DNA of 51,000 nucleotides from assembly GCF_964340395.1 (NCBI RefSeq), contig NC_135569.1:12395019-12446018 (forward strand). Reading direction: 5' to 3'. The stretch's first letter is position 1. Each line of letters starts with the position of its first letter. The position numbers were made by a program, and so were the translations under genes. Of the stretch, positions 11,111-29,621 are shown one piece after another. Under the pieces are notes generated by a model, which was given only the letters and a program-made list of their open reading frames with translations, was not told the origin of the DNA and ran no database searches. This DNA comes from Glandiceps talaboti (lineage: Eukaryota > Hemichordata > Enteropneusta > Spengelidae).

Positions 11111-13865
11111 TAACTGACACAGAGTGCACTTACTGGTATATCTTACCTTTTCAGAAAGTATTGTGAATGCTAATTATATATCTGGTAATTGAGTTTACCT
11201 TTTCACAAAATATTGTGAATGCTGTATGAAATGTAAACTAACGATAAATATCATGTGGCCAAACGATTATAAACAAATTTTTCAAATGATTTCAATTGTA
11301 TTGTTTTTTTGAAATTTTAATGGTTGTGTAAATCAAGATCCTATGTGTAAATAAAGATTTATTTAACACTTAAAGAGCACCAATTTGTTGCAATGTTCTC
11401 ATTTTTTCCACACCTTAGCATCTGAAATTGCAGTTCTGAAAACAATGATTCTAAAATATTCTGCCAAAGGAAAAATCACTCAGACAATACCCCCCCCCCC
11501 CCCACCCACCGCATATATCACTCAGAAGAGCTAGACTATGCCACCTGTGATCACAAGTTGAGTCCAAATACATTTATTAATTCTCACATTATTAAAGAAA
11601 GTGTGAAATCCTTTAACAGCCAGTCTGAAATCATTAATAAAAGTAAACTGTCTGAAGTCATATTTCTAAAGAAAACTGCAATGCTGTACTGCACCAAAAT
11701 ATTTGGTTAATTCATAGCTTTCAACCTCTCTGCCCTCAGGTTTTCTTCTTCAGGGATGTGAAGTCATGCGTTAAAAGTTTGTTTTATGTCAGCGTTCATT
11801 AAGGTCATATACAGGATATATGTTCAATCTTTCTCTATAGTGGTCTGAGGTCTGTCAAACTACAATGAAATATCGATCAAGCTGCAAAAAGGTACTTGAA
11901 CCAACAATGCTTTTACAGACAAACACAATTATAGCAACATATTCATCCAGTGTCAATCTACAATTAAAACCATATATGGCGTCTTCCTATCTCTCAGAAG
12001 GGCTAAGTGAGATCTGACTGACCAACTGACCAACCCACCTGACCCAACCTACTGACCATGCATGCATAGTTCTGTTGTTTTTGGACTCAGTAGGAATGTA
12101 AATGTGATGGAAGTTCTCTTCAACTATTTATCTGTAAAAACATTATTGTTTCCATTCCCCATTTATAAGTAATCTATCTCCATTGTATTACTGCTGAATG
12201 AAATATCAACATACGACACACTGGAAATAAAATATCATTTTCAGAATATAAGGCCAACAAAGTGCATCACTGAATGAAATGAAGGCAGACTGAAACTATT
12301 GCCAAAGGCTATATAAACAGAAACAGACCACCAAGTGTTCATCAGCTGGTATGCACTAGTCAGGGTCTGGGCCTGTACAAAGCATTTAACCTTTGACCTT
12401 TGTCTTTCAGTCATCCAAGTCTGTGAACTGGTTGTGGGGTGGTCAGTGTGTGTGAAAGAAAGGGGAAATGACTACTGGTCATAAGGACCGAAGGACAGGT
12501 GTTAATTTTGCATGTTGGTGATGGCTGATGATATACTTATATAAAATGTAAATTAAAATTCCACCAGCTCATAGGGTAATTCTTGGAAGTGAATAAGGTA
12601 CCCTTGATTTTTAAACAGCTCAGTCTGAACCAGTCAGTCACCACAGTCACCGGTGGTGGTATTTTTTGAATATTCGTACACACCTAATAATGTCATTATT
12701 TTGTATTGTGACCATCCTTCAATAGAGGAATATTAGCTCACAAGTGACTACATGTGCTCAGAACCTAATCTGTGTCAACAGGGCCATTCAAAGATGGGCA
12801 GTAAATTGAGTACATTGTAATCTGGGACGTTAAATGATAAGCAAAACACTACGACATTTGGTATTATAGTTACTGTATCAAATTGAACTTTTGTTCCAAA
12901 CACAAACATGAAAACTGTACCTGAAATATGGTATTACGTTGTTTAAAGGCAGATGTCCATTATATAAAGAGGATTATGGGTAATGTATGCATATGCAGGA
13001 AATTCAAACTGCTGTAAGGAGCACTGACTTTGCCCTCATCCCATTTTGCACAGAAAAAGTTTCACATGGCTCTCATATTTCATGTATACTGTTTATAAAT
13101 ATATAGTGATGCAACATGAGTAGAAATAACTGACGTTAACTAAGTTTGGTAGTCAACATATATGTGTCTCTAAAATTCCTTTCTGGTATTATCAGCAATA
13201 CTAGTACTGCAGTAACTGGAAATGATTGACGTATGAACTAAACACCTTATGACATAGACTTCTAATTGAGTTGTTATTCCATAGTCAATCACATTAAAAT
13301 CTGATATTTAAGATGGCAAATTATTCGAGTCAATCTTGTTACCATTATTTCTGCTTGAATTGTCTCATACACTGCATGTTTATAGTTTTGTATTGCTCAC
13401 TCTCCTAACATCTAGCCAACCTACACATCAGCTTTTAATCAGACCATGTAGTAAAAAACCACTCCATTTTCACTATTAAAGCTTTTCATATCTCCTAATT
13501 ACTTTGCTGTTGCAGACATTCCAGTTCAATTTGTTCATTTTTTTTGCAGCATTCAACTGAATTTGTGAGTAGTTAAGTGATTGTTACGGCTCTCGGCAGG
13601 TTTATGAATTAACCAATTCATCACAATGCTTTAGTATACACAGTCATATTACTACATCAATACTGGTACCTAATCATGTTAATGTAACACAGTGAATAAC
13701 CCTATAAGGCATGATTACTGAAACACAATGAAGAGAATGGATTTCACGCTGTCATGTTTCTACAGAATAAGGCAATGAAATGTCCTGTAGTAAACTTGTT
13801 TTCCAGTCTAACAATCAATACAGGCTATTAAATTACTTCACACAGTGGACTGATGTCAATATCAA

Positions 13866-14850
13866 TATACAGTACATACTCAAATTGGCTGTATACTTCA
13901 ATATAGACTAGGACTGAAAATGTAGAAATAACACTAAGTGCAGACAGTTGGATTTTATTTTCAAAATTTACATATATTTTGATTTCACTGACTACTGTCT
14001 TCACTAGCTGTAATTGAATATTTGTTTTATCACATTTACTTAATATTTTTAAATTAATTAGACATTAATTAGAAGTCTATTTTATCTATGAAAAGTATAG
14101 TAAGAGTTGAAATTTTGATTCATTGAGGGCACCTATTTTGGGTGTGGACCCAAACTCAATTTGATTAGAAATATTGCACATACTGTGTGTACTGCTACAC
14201 AAATATGCTTACACACAGGTGATTCCATACTGTGCATGGTGTACGATATTATAATTAACCCCCCCCCCCCCCAAAAAAAAAAAAAAAAAAAAAAAAAATT
14301 CTTGGTCAGTGCTTGCATTACTTTAATATTCTCGTGTCGGTCTTTTTTCCCCCATGTTTTTCCAGTCCGGCCTATGCAGTCTGCAGGTCTGGGGGAAAAC
14401 AAAAAAATAACCCTCCCTACTTCAGTGAAGACAACTGCAGAACCAATCATGAACAAGCAAATGACATCTGCCCCACATATACACTTGCTGTAAAGTACTA
14501 AATTAAAAGAACAGTAACTTCCATAAATAGTAGACTGAGTGACAGGTTTGCAGAGAATAAAGAAAAAACTTAAAATAAAAAAAAAAAAGAAAAAGAAAAA
14601 TTTGCATCACTTTAGACAAAATGTCTTAACCAGAAATTTTTTTTTCTTTCTTTTGGCCTTAGGTCATTATATGTAACATAACTTTTTAAAACCTTCCTGT
14701 TCCAACTAGTGCAGTTTTAATATACAGCACATACTTAGCTGTATACTTCAATACAGAAAAGAAACCAAACTGTAGAACTCAGACTGAACAGCGCAGACAA
14801 GTGGATTTTATTTTGAATTTTACTTTTACAATTTCATTGACTCAAACAAA
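13866..14850. repeat. Two related about 130-bp direct-repeat blocks 850 bp apart
   Basis: Block 13866-14000 and block 14718-14850 share TATACAG.ACATACT, GGCTGTATACTTCAATA/TAGCTGTATACTTCAATA, ACTGAA.A, a GCAGACA.GTGGATTTTATTTT-like word and TTTGATTTCACTGACT/ATTTCATTGACT in the same order. They could be ends of a decayed element or a dispersed repeat inserted twice. No open reading frame of note lies between them. Confidence 0.5.
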
Positions 14851-16211
14851 ATAGGTTTCTTATAAATCACATAAGAAAGATTTATTTTAATGACTCCATT
14901 TTTAAAAAAATTATTTTTGTGTGATTTACTTTTGAGGGTGTACATGTACATTATATTGCATAAATTACTGTTTCCAAGCAAACAGAAAATATTCAATTTT
15001 CATACCAAGTAATGTATAGTTTTGGGTGGTCAGTTCAAATTTAAGAAAAGTCAAGAAAATTGTCAAATAGTTCATATTTATCAACTCTCCTCAAAAGTCA
15101 CGGTTTATATTGTAAATATTAAAAAATTACAACATTAGATTCATACAGACGAAACAGCTCAACCAGCTTCGACATATTATATCATGTAAATACAACAACT
15201 GAAATATACTCCGATAACACCAACACATACCCAATCTCCCCCATTCCAAACGTAACGTACACCAAGATAGGGTGCTCTCACGCATCAGTTAATCCCTTTT
15301 CATAGATAGAGTAGACCACTGAGGGCAGTGCAACACAATGTATCTTACAGTCTATTTCAGCTACCGTGACCTACATTGCTATTTTCCCTTACAAATTATC
15401 AAATCAAATACCTGAGAATTAAGTTACAAACCCTTCATTATGGTATGGTTATGCAACAGCAATGATGATATAACAATATGTCTTTGAATGTTATAACTAT
15501 CTTAGTGTTACATTATAACTTCCACAGATATAAATAAACTGATATGTGTCACCTGAACCCACATCATATTACGGTTTTTCCCCCATTAACCGTTCAAGTG
15601 CTACAAATCCGAATTGGTGCACCAGCAAGTCTGGTATAATAAACATAGTCTATTGTGAAACCCCATTTGTTTGGTTAATGGTTTCATCTCGTAATGAGAG
15701 AAACCCTTAATGTGTTTGTATCAGTTGTATTGTTACCTAATTTTTTCATTGCATGAAGTCTTGCCTTAGGTCACTTCATTCATGCAAATGCACCAGTGTT
15801 TTTTCAAGGGTTGTTTGTAAGGCACTTCTCCCACTGACCCTCGTAACATTACAAGTGAGGTGTTCATTGGCTACATAACAGGTGTACATGTTTTGTATAC
15901 CTTTTTGTTATCAATCATCACAGCAAGTTCAAATCTGTCAACCCTGTCCCCTCTCAACCCAATCCCTCATCGCACCCACAGTAGTAAAATGTACGCAATA
16001 TTTGAATTTTAGTATTTTAGTCCAGATTGATTACAGTTATATTTTAACTCTATATTCTAACTCAGTTGGTAGTAACATTCTCAACAATTGACCTGCAAGT
16101 CCAAACATTTCAACTGTATCACCCCCCCCCCCCCGCACACACCCACCACCTAAGCTCTCCTCACACCCTCAGTGTAACACATCATCCAGCAAGGATGGGT
16201 TAACAATGACA

Positions 16212-18662
16212 CTATCTCTTATAATTAACAACAGATTTGTACACAGTTGGCAGTAATACTCTCAGCATCTGATCTGTGATAATGGCAGTCAGTCCCCATA
16301 TTCTATGAGGTCCTCCCAGGAACACCGGCATGGCCATGCTTTCACGTCTAGGTCCAGTTGCTTTGAAGTGAGTATATCTCTGGTTTTCTGATGTGCACAG
16401 CTGCTTAAATGTTAGCGTAAACACGTCTTCGACCTGACAAGGAAGAAGAAATACATCATATCTTAATAAGACAAATACAGACATAAAAAGAGAAAAGAAA
16501 GAAAAAAACACAGATATGAAATACGATAAATAAAATGAATCCCCCTTAGGCACCTAGTCTTCTCCTTCATTAGATTTATTCAATAAATTTATCCAATTAG
16601 AATATTTCAGTAATAATGTTCACCACTAGAGGGCGCTGTTGGGCACAAACCCACCCAGCGGCATACATGTATGTACTTCCAGTCTCTGAATCTCCTTTCA
16701 TTTTATTACTGTGTTAGTCTCTCCACTGTCTAAGGTTAGGTCTTCTGAGCCAGACGGCTTCTCTCCATTTACCAAACAGAAAGTGTTTCATTGAGCTGAG
16801 CTTGTACATATGAAAGCATCAGTTTTGGAAAGTCAGCATGATCAAGAATTCTTCTGACGGCAACTGAGGGTATATGACTGATCAAAAAGACACATAAGTT
16901 ATTGGTTCTTACCTCCCCTTCATTTGGTTTCAGTGCATCCAAGTCAAGTTCACCAACATAGCCAATAATTGGTGTCACAGCTTTCTTTCCACTCTGAAAT
17001 AATCATTAAAATTAAATGTAGGGGTATTTTTTAAACGTTCAGATTATGTTTATCGCTCCCCACTGCCAAGTTCAAACGTCTATAACTGACAAAATCGTTC
17101 GGGCTATTCGGGTATCTCCGACAGAATGCGCGCACACCACAACCGTACCAAACAAGCATAGAAAACACTGAACCGTTGTACAACGTGATAAACTGGGGGA
17201 ATCAATCAATTCCACCCAGTGTTTACAATATATTGATTACTGGGTGATTATATTCACATGACCAAGGCACAGCTATCACCTTGTTGTGTAATCTACCACA
17301 TACAACAACAATAGTTTTAGTTTGTGTCTATCTCAGTTTGCCTGAGTAGTCGTACAGAGTTTCACTGAGTGACAAAAATCCTGACAGCTAGCAGATTTAT
17401 TCACTTACTTTATCTGGTAATGGTATGAGAGAACCCCAAACCTCCACTGAGTCAGCAGAAATACCAAGCTCCTCTTCCAATTCCCGTAGTGCAGTATGGT
17501 TCAAGTCTTTGTCACCTTGTTCTGCCATCCCACCAGGAAAACTAAACATAAAAAATACAGATGTCGACACATCGGACTAATAAAACCATGTGACAATAAA
17601 ATACTGTCCAAATATTACTAAAACCTTTCTTTTACAAAAAAATTACTAAAATTTGCTCTTTTCCCCAGATTTCCTTTTTTTGAAATTAGGTAAGAAGTGC
17701 AAAAATTTAAGTCGAGTAATCACATTGATGCCAGACCCCTCCCCCTTCATATGTGACATTGTGCAATTGTCCCTTAGGCTCTATCATTCTGTTGAACTTC
17801 TTGTACAGCCTCAGTCAAGATGGCTTACCAACATCACACCTAGTGGCCATATGATGAAATCTTTTGTTTTTCCTTACATAATATAACATATTACGTGGGC
17901 TTAATATTAACTTATGTAAGAATAAGATATTTGTTTTTGGTTTTGGTGAATTTTTGATAAAACTAGCTTCAATCTAGTACTGCTTGATTGCATATGGAGT
18001 CATTCAGGACTCGATTCTGACAACAGTCCCTCCCTTCTCAGGGTCGTGTTAGTAAACTAGACCCGTGCATCATCTGCAAGCAGGACTAAGCTTCAATCCA
18101 TATAGCGTTGCTGTATCTTATGGAGTTAGTTGTTGCAATGTAGAGTGCCCACAACGATGAATCTTTCAAGTTTGAATCAAATGATTATGTTGGTTGATAC
18201 AAACCTTACTTCACCTCTGTGTTGTGACAAGTGTATCGTCCTCAGTGTGTACAAAACAGACGGTTCTCCATCGATAACACACAATGGTATACACACAGCA
18301 CCTAACTGACTGGCATGTTTAGTCAGTGTTCGTAAGGGCTTCGTATTCTCCATCCTCTTTATTGCCCTGCGTTTACCTTCATCAGAGAAAATACTTGTCA
18401 ATGCCTTCTCTAAAGTTGGACTGGAAAGTTTACTCAGTGATGTGGAAAAATGTCTGTGAAACTGGCAATTTGGAGATTGTAGTTGAAACTGTGGTATGCT
18501 GACAGACGAATTAGCTGTACTCTGTTGACTTTTTGTGGCTAATAGGACATTTCCTCTGCCTGATGTTAAACTTCTTCGACAACTCAAACTGGAAAAAAAT
18601 CTTGGTTTGAATATTCTCCAGTACTGCCTTGATAGCTGCACAGTTGAACTTGACAATTCCAT
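16212..18662 (-). CDS. NUDT8: NUDT8-like mitochondrial CoA-type Nudix hydrolase, complete
   Basis: Predicted CoA diphosphatase, hydrolysing CoA or acyl-CoA to phosphopantetheines and 3',5'-ADP (family knowledge). Exons on the minus strand: 18662-18205, 17541-17409, 16993-16913 and 16433-16212; phases 2, 0, 0; 297 residues. The first about 40 residues are basic and hydroxylated ([19 protein letters not shown]), fitting a mitochondrial leader. The CoA-Nudix signature crosses intron 1: [20 protein letters not shown], then [15 protein letters not shown] and RELEEELGI, with the metal-binding RE-x2-EE at Arg172, Glu173, Glu176 and Glu177. Downstream, [28 protein letters not shown] and [18 protein letters not shown] match vertebrate NUDT8 block by block. 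It is longer than human NUDT8 at the N terminus. An upstream exon with an alternative start may exist (19484-19461). It faces GSTK1-A head-to-head. Confidence 0.92.
16623..16638 (+). promoter_or_regulatory. CTCF-like motif (NUDT8 intron 3)
   Basis: CCACTAGAGGGCGCTG fits the bilaterian CTCF core consensus (CCASYAGRKGGCRSY) at every position. It is a single site in an intron; function is inferred from the match only. Confidence 0.4.
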
Positions 18663-19460
18663 TTCAGTGATGGAGTACTGCAGATGATATTAATTCAATT
18701 CTTTCTTGTTTACTAGCAGGGCATGATTATGTACAATCATCTAAGACTCCACTACTGCAAATATAAACAAGATAAACACTTATTACAAGAATGAAAATTC
18801 ATGGACTGTGGGTTCATTATATGAAAATTTCAACTCACAGACACAGAGTACCAAATTTTCACAAACATCTCATCAGCACCGTATAACAAAACAAATATAT
18901 AGCACATTGTAGTACACCGCTGACGATGTTGACAAATTGTCAGCAAAAATTTGTGATCTGCTTACAAGAAATTGTTTGATTCTTTGAGTAGAAATTGTCA
19001 TTAGTAAGTAATTGTTATTTTGATTTTGGGTAAACTGTTCTATATTTGCCAAATTCATTTGAAAGAAACTACATAAATATATTGTTGCTAGTGAATACAT
19101 GCAATTTACTGTACTGGCTGGGTATTATCACACAACCACTTAGCACCAGCATGTCTTAGCTATAAAATGTCTAATTCCTTTGAAAAACACAGCGTGCACG
19201 CACCCTTGTTTTCCATGGAGATAGCTGTGATTACATACTCAGACATATTCGCCATTACACTTGACCTTCATTTCAAATGAATCCAACGAATGTCCATGGA
19301 ACTGAAAAGCTATTTCCGAGATTCGCTACGAGATTCGAGATTCCGAGATTCGTACGTTGACATTGAAACTTAGAAGTTAGATAAACTTACAGGGTGGGTG
19401 TTATATGTAACTCTACTACCTGTGTCCATATGCATACGTAGTTTCAGAAGTTTACGTTAC

Positions 19461-19484
19461 CTGATCGAGTTCTAAAATATCCAT
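19461..19484 (-). CDS. Possible alternative 5' coding exon of the NUDT8-like gene
   Basis: On the minus strand an ATG in a fair context starts MDILELDQ, ending in CAG followed by the donor GTAACG at 19460. An acceptor (ATCTGCAG) at about 18678 would join it in frame to YSITE and then the Met at 18662 used for the main model. This would place the 5' end only about 330 bp from the GSTK1-A start. The acidic N terminus would not look like a mitochondrial leader, so the two starts could direct different locations. Supported only by splice motifs and frame; the acceptor has a weak pyrimidine tract. Confidence 0.3.
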
Positions 19485-19761
19485 GTAGCTAGCTGACGAC
19501 TCTGCTGACGACGACCTGCAAAATACGGCCCTTTAACTACATAAAGAAATGTGCCATTCAAATCACCGACGACTTGGACAAGTTACGGTTTAGTCTAATG
19601 CTACACAAATTAAAGTTTGGATTGGGGTTCAAAATATACTTTTGCTACAAATAAATATACTGTTTTATTTCGTAAAATTTAAAAAACCGTTTTTATAATT
19701 TTATGTCTTGCAGTACAGATGCAGAATATGAGATTATGGGACAAGTTAGGGGGCCTAACGG

Positions 19762-19774
19762 GGATCAAAGGTCA
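19762..19774 (+). promoter_or_regulatory. DR1-like nuclear receptor motif upstream of GSTK1-A
   Basis: GGATCAAAGGTCA lies 43 bases before the GSTK1-A start codon. It carries the CAAAGGTCA core of HNF4/RXR-type DR1 sites, with a mismatched first half. Close to the start codon it could be 5' UTR or core promoter. Inference from motif only. Confidence 0.3.
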
Positions 19775-19816
19775 AACCAAGTCTATTTTTCCTGAAGTAG
19801 GTCACACAACACAAGG

Positions 19817-26899
<7,083 letters not shown>

Positions 26900-26917
26900 A
26901 GATGGTCCATTGACAGT

Positions 26918-26983
26918 CTGTAAGATATGACATTCGTGCCACATGCTATTCTGTAAGATACGACATTCTTGCCACATGCTATA
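26918..26983. repeat. 33-bp tandem doublet in GSTK1-A 3' UTR
   Basis: CTGTAAGATAYGACATTCKTGCCACATGCTAT twice in tandem, two or three differences. A similar word (GTCTGTAAGATACGACATTTGTGCC) lies on the minus strand near 37980-38004, so the unit is also dispersed. Confidence 0.65.
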
Positions 26984-27075
26984 AGCCAACACTCCTTATA
27001 GGGCTGAACAACACGATGTATCTTATAGTATATATAGTCCACTGACTGATGAAATTATGATTTGATTCGGTGTTA

Positions 27076-27081
27076 AATAAA
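27076..27081 (+). promoter_or_regulatory. Candidate polyadenylation signal for GSTK1-A
   Basis: AATAAA 177 bases after the stop codon. Confidence 0.5.
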
Positions 27082-27271
27082 AATTGAATTATTGATTCAA
27101 AGCTATGCATTATGTATGGCACTTGCAGCTGATTTTTCTAATGCAGATTAATTTGTTGGAAAACCCTTATCTTTAATATGCACAACAATGCACAAGAAGT
27201 TGAAGCAATCAACTCAAGACAATGAGGTGTTGACTATTGTATTATGATTGATATCAATATTTTTTGGATGA

Positions 27272-27435
27272 TGTTGATATTTGTAGAGAAATTCTCTCAC
27301 AGAATACCAAATATTTTTTGTTGTTAGTGTCCATCTACAACACTTCGGGATACTGTTGATATTTGCAGAGAATTCTCCCATAAAACTCCAAATTTCTTTT
27401 GTTTATAGCATCCATCTACAATACTTAATGGGATA
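27272..27435. repeat. 82-bp tandem doublet
   Basis: 27272-27353 and 27354-27435 share TGTTGATATTTG.AGAGAA, TTCTC.CA.A, AAAT.TTTT.TTG, AGYRTCCATCTACAA.ACTT and GGGATAC in the same order and spacing. Non-coding. Confidence 0.65.
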
Positions 27436-28364
27436 CAGTCTGTAATTTTACTGGTTTTGGGTGATTTCTTTTATTTCTTACTGAAATATCCTCATATTAA
27501 TCCAGTTACTTCAACATAGTACACCTTGCCTAATTCTGATAGAGCTCTCACCACAGCATTAAATACACCATAGTTATAAAATAACACATTTTGGATACCA
27601 ACAGTTATAAAAAAACGCCAGAGTTTTGGTAACAGAGTCTCTTTGTTTGGATTTAAAGCTGCACTATCTGAAATTGGACCATTTTTTGAATCTGTGTACA
27701 TTTTGCGGACTGTACTGATTTTAGCTGAAAAAGGATCCTAGTTACGGACTATCATAATTTGAATAATAGTAACCGGGGTACACTCAGTTTTATTATTATA
27801 GGGTTATAACACACAAGCATTTCAAAAACAAATTAGCACTGAGCTTCAAAAGTCCAATGCTAAAAACAACAAGTTGAACTGCTTATGCATTATAACCAGT
27901 GTAAATCATTTGATCTACCGATCTGATGAACATTTGTGGTCACTCAGGTTTACATTTATGTTTTATCAATAAAAGGCAGTTCATATCTAAGTAATCCAGA
28001 CTTTAGATACTTTATGCAGGGTACAAAGGGACCATAGATTGCATATGTTGTGTAAATATCTATAATCAGATATAGTTAGATTTTGACTGTTTGAGTTGAT
28101 CCAGTATATTGAATCTGCCTGCAGGGTATAATTGCTGTCTTCTTAGCCTTGTTGGTTAGTCTTGATTTATTTTTGAGATCTGATTTAATAAAATGATGGG
28201 AAAATTTATTTAATTTGTGTTTCACTATTCTTCTTGTACAGTCTGTTATTCAAATTGTGATGTACAGGTCTGTCTAGTTTCACTTTTCATTATTCTTCAC
28301 CTCTCCTTACAGTATCATTGAAAAGAAACATTCATAGCTTCATACAATGGAAGCTAATATTGCT

Positions 28365-28500
28365 ATAACAGCCAACTGAAACATTTTCCATGCTTGCCAT
28401 AATCATTTATAGCATCCATATCAAGTATAAAAATAACACTGGTTTAATTATAAGACTAGCATGTGGCCTTTTTCCAATTGTAGTCAATTTATAAAGAACG
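28365..28500. mobile_element. Partial copy 2 of the 7575-7853 MITE family
   Basis: AATCATTTATAGCATCCATATCAAG, TATAAAAATA and then AAGACTAGCATGTGGCCTTTT parallel the left arm and loop of the first copy. The right arm is missing or decayed. It lies between the two GSTK1 genes. Confidence 0.6.
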
Positions 28501-29621
28501 TCAGCTAACAAACCGGAAACTAATTACAGTATAATGACAGTTCCACAACTGTGAGACAAATAGGGGGTTCTCACTTAGCCAGTTGAGTCCATGCTGAGTT
28601 GACTCTAGTCTTACCTAACATTGAAAACAAAAATATGAACAGATAATTTCGAATCTGAGTTGGGTTAAATATACGTTAGGTACAATGGAGAGGGGGGGGG
28701 GGGTAGAGTCGACTTATCTTTTGTGTGGGACACAATTCCATTTGATTATGCAGGTGTAATTAGTTTCCTAAATAAGGAAGGTTCCAGGGTTAAAGTTCAG
28801 GGTTGCTGCTAATGAAGGCTATAATGCTCATATTGGATGACTTTGGTATGTGATCTGTGTCAGATACAAAAATTCAATGTGAATGGAGTCAAAGACATCT
28901 TGTGACATTTATGTCTACTCTCCTGTCATTTGTGCTTTGTAGTGATATGATAACATTGTTTACAGATTGAATTAATTAAAGCAAATATAATGATATACCT
29001 TGATGTGGCTGCTATAAACATGTGTTGTGTTTTCCCAACTCACAGAAAGGCAGCTTTAGTGTGACCAGACTGCACGTTTTATATTTTTATTTTTGTACTC
29101 CAGTCACTATATTAATGTAGTGATATGATATGAAATTGCATAAACTCGGACACTAATTGATACTATTAGATTCACTGTACAGTTTGGCAAAGCCTTTCGA
29201 CCTGAACAGGCAAAATGTTACTAGTAAGTAATAAGAACCCTTGGTTGTGGTACAAGAACGTATTATTACTGTGACCTATTAACAACTATGTACATGGAAA
29301 ACAAAATAAAACCCAGAGAAATGAAAATCCTCATGTTATAACTATAAATGCGCCAATCTTGAAAATATATCTTTCTTCCAAGCTGTCCAACCCAATATAG
29401 TGAGGCAAGTATCTACAGCCTTCTTTTCAAAAGATTGGGGGGGAGGGGTCGTTTTTTTTTCTTTCTTTGTACTAAGACTGAAAACGGGCATTACGATCAC
29501 GCCATCTTCCCCTCACGATAGTTTGCATCTGGCGCCCACCCCACTTTCGCCGACCTCCATATTTTGAATGGAACAGCCCAGAGTGACCTAGGAGAGGTGA
29601 AATGAGGACACCGATACAAAC

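Larger units (their letters stand above)
10132..16211. other. Intergenic region between convergent CFAP107 and NUDT8-like gene
   Basis: About 6 kb with no supported exon. It starts with the CFAP107 3' UTR (AATAAA at 10188-10193 and 10373-10378). Contents noticed: an imperfect 160-bp tandem duplication (10802-11110), a small duplication of CTTTTCA.AAA.TATTGTGAATGCT (11144-11225), homopolymer C tracts (11491, 14261, 16122), a C-run/A-run junction at 14260-14298, and a pair of related about 130-bp blocks (13866-14000 and 14718-14850). The reading frames over the homopolymer tracts at 14133-14501 are low-complexity artefacts. Confidence 0.6.
26900..29621. other. Intergenic spacer between GSTK1-A and GSTK1-B
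   Basis: The 3' UTR of copy A comes first, with a 33-bp doublet (26918-26950 and 26951-26983) and AATAAA at 27076-27081. Then come an 82-bp doublet (27272-27435), a partial MITE copy (28365-28500) and a G run at 28692. No exon was recognised. The final 150 bases are GC-richer and are the likely promoter of copy B. Confidence 0.6.

Noticed and set aside
12387-12399. Another DR1-like motif in the CFAP107-NUDT8 spacer (TAACCTTTGACCT)
   Set aside because: It has one mismatch, stands alone, is far from any start site, and is expected by chance at this length.
14133-14501. Overlapping frames on both strands around the C-run/A-run junction
   Set aside because: They are built on poly-C and poly-A tracts, with poly-Lys and poly-Phe translations.
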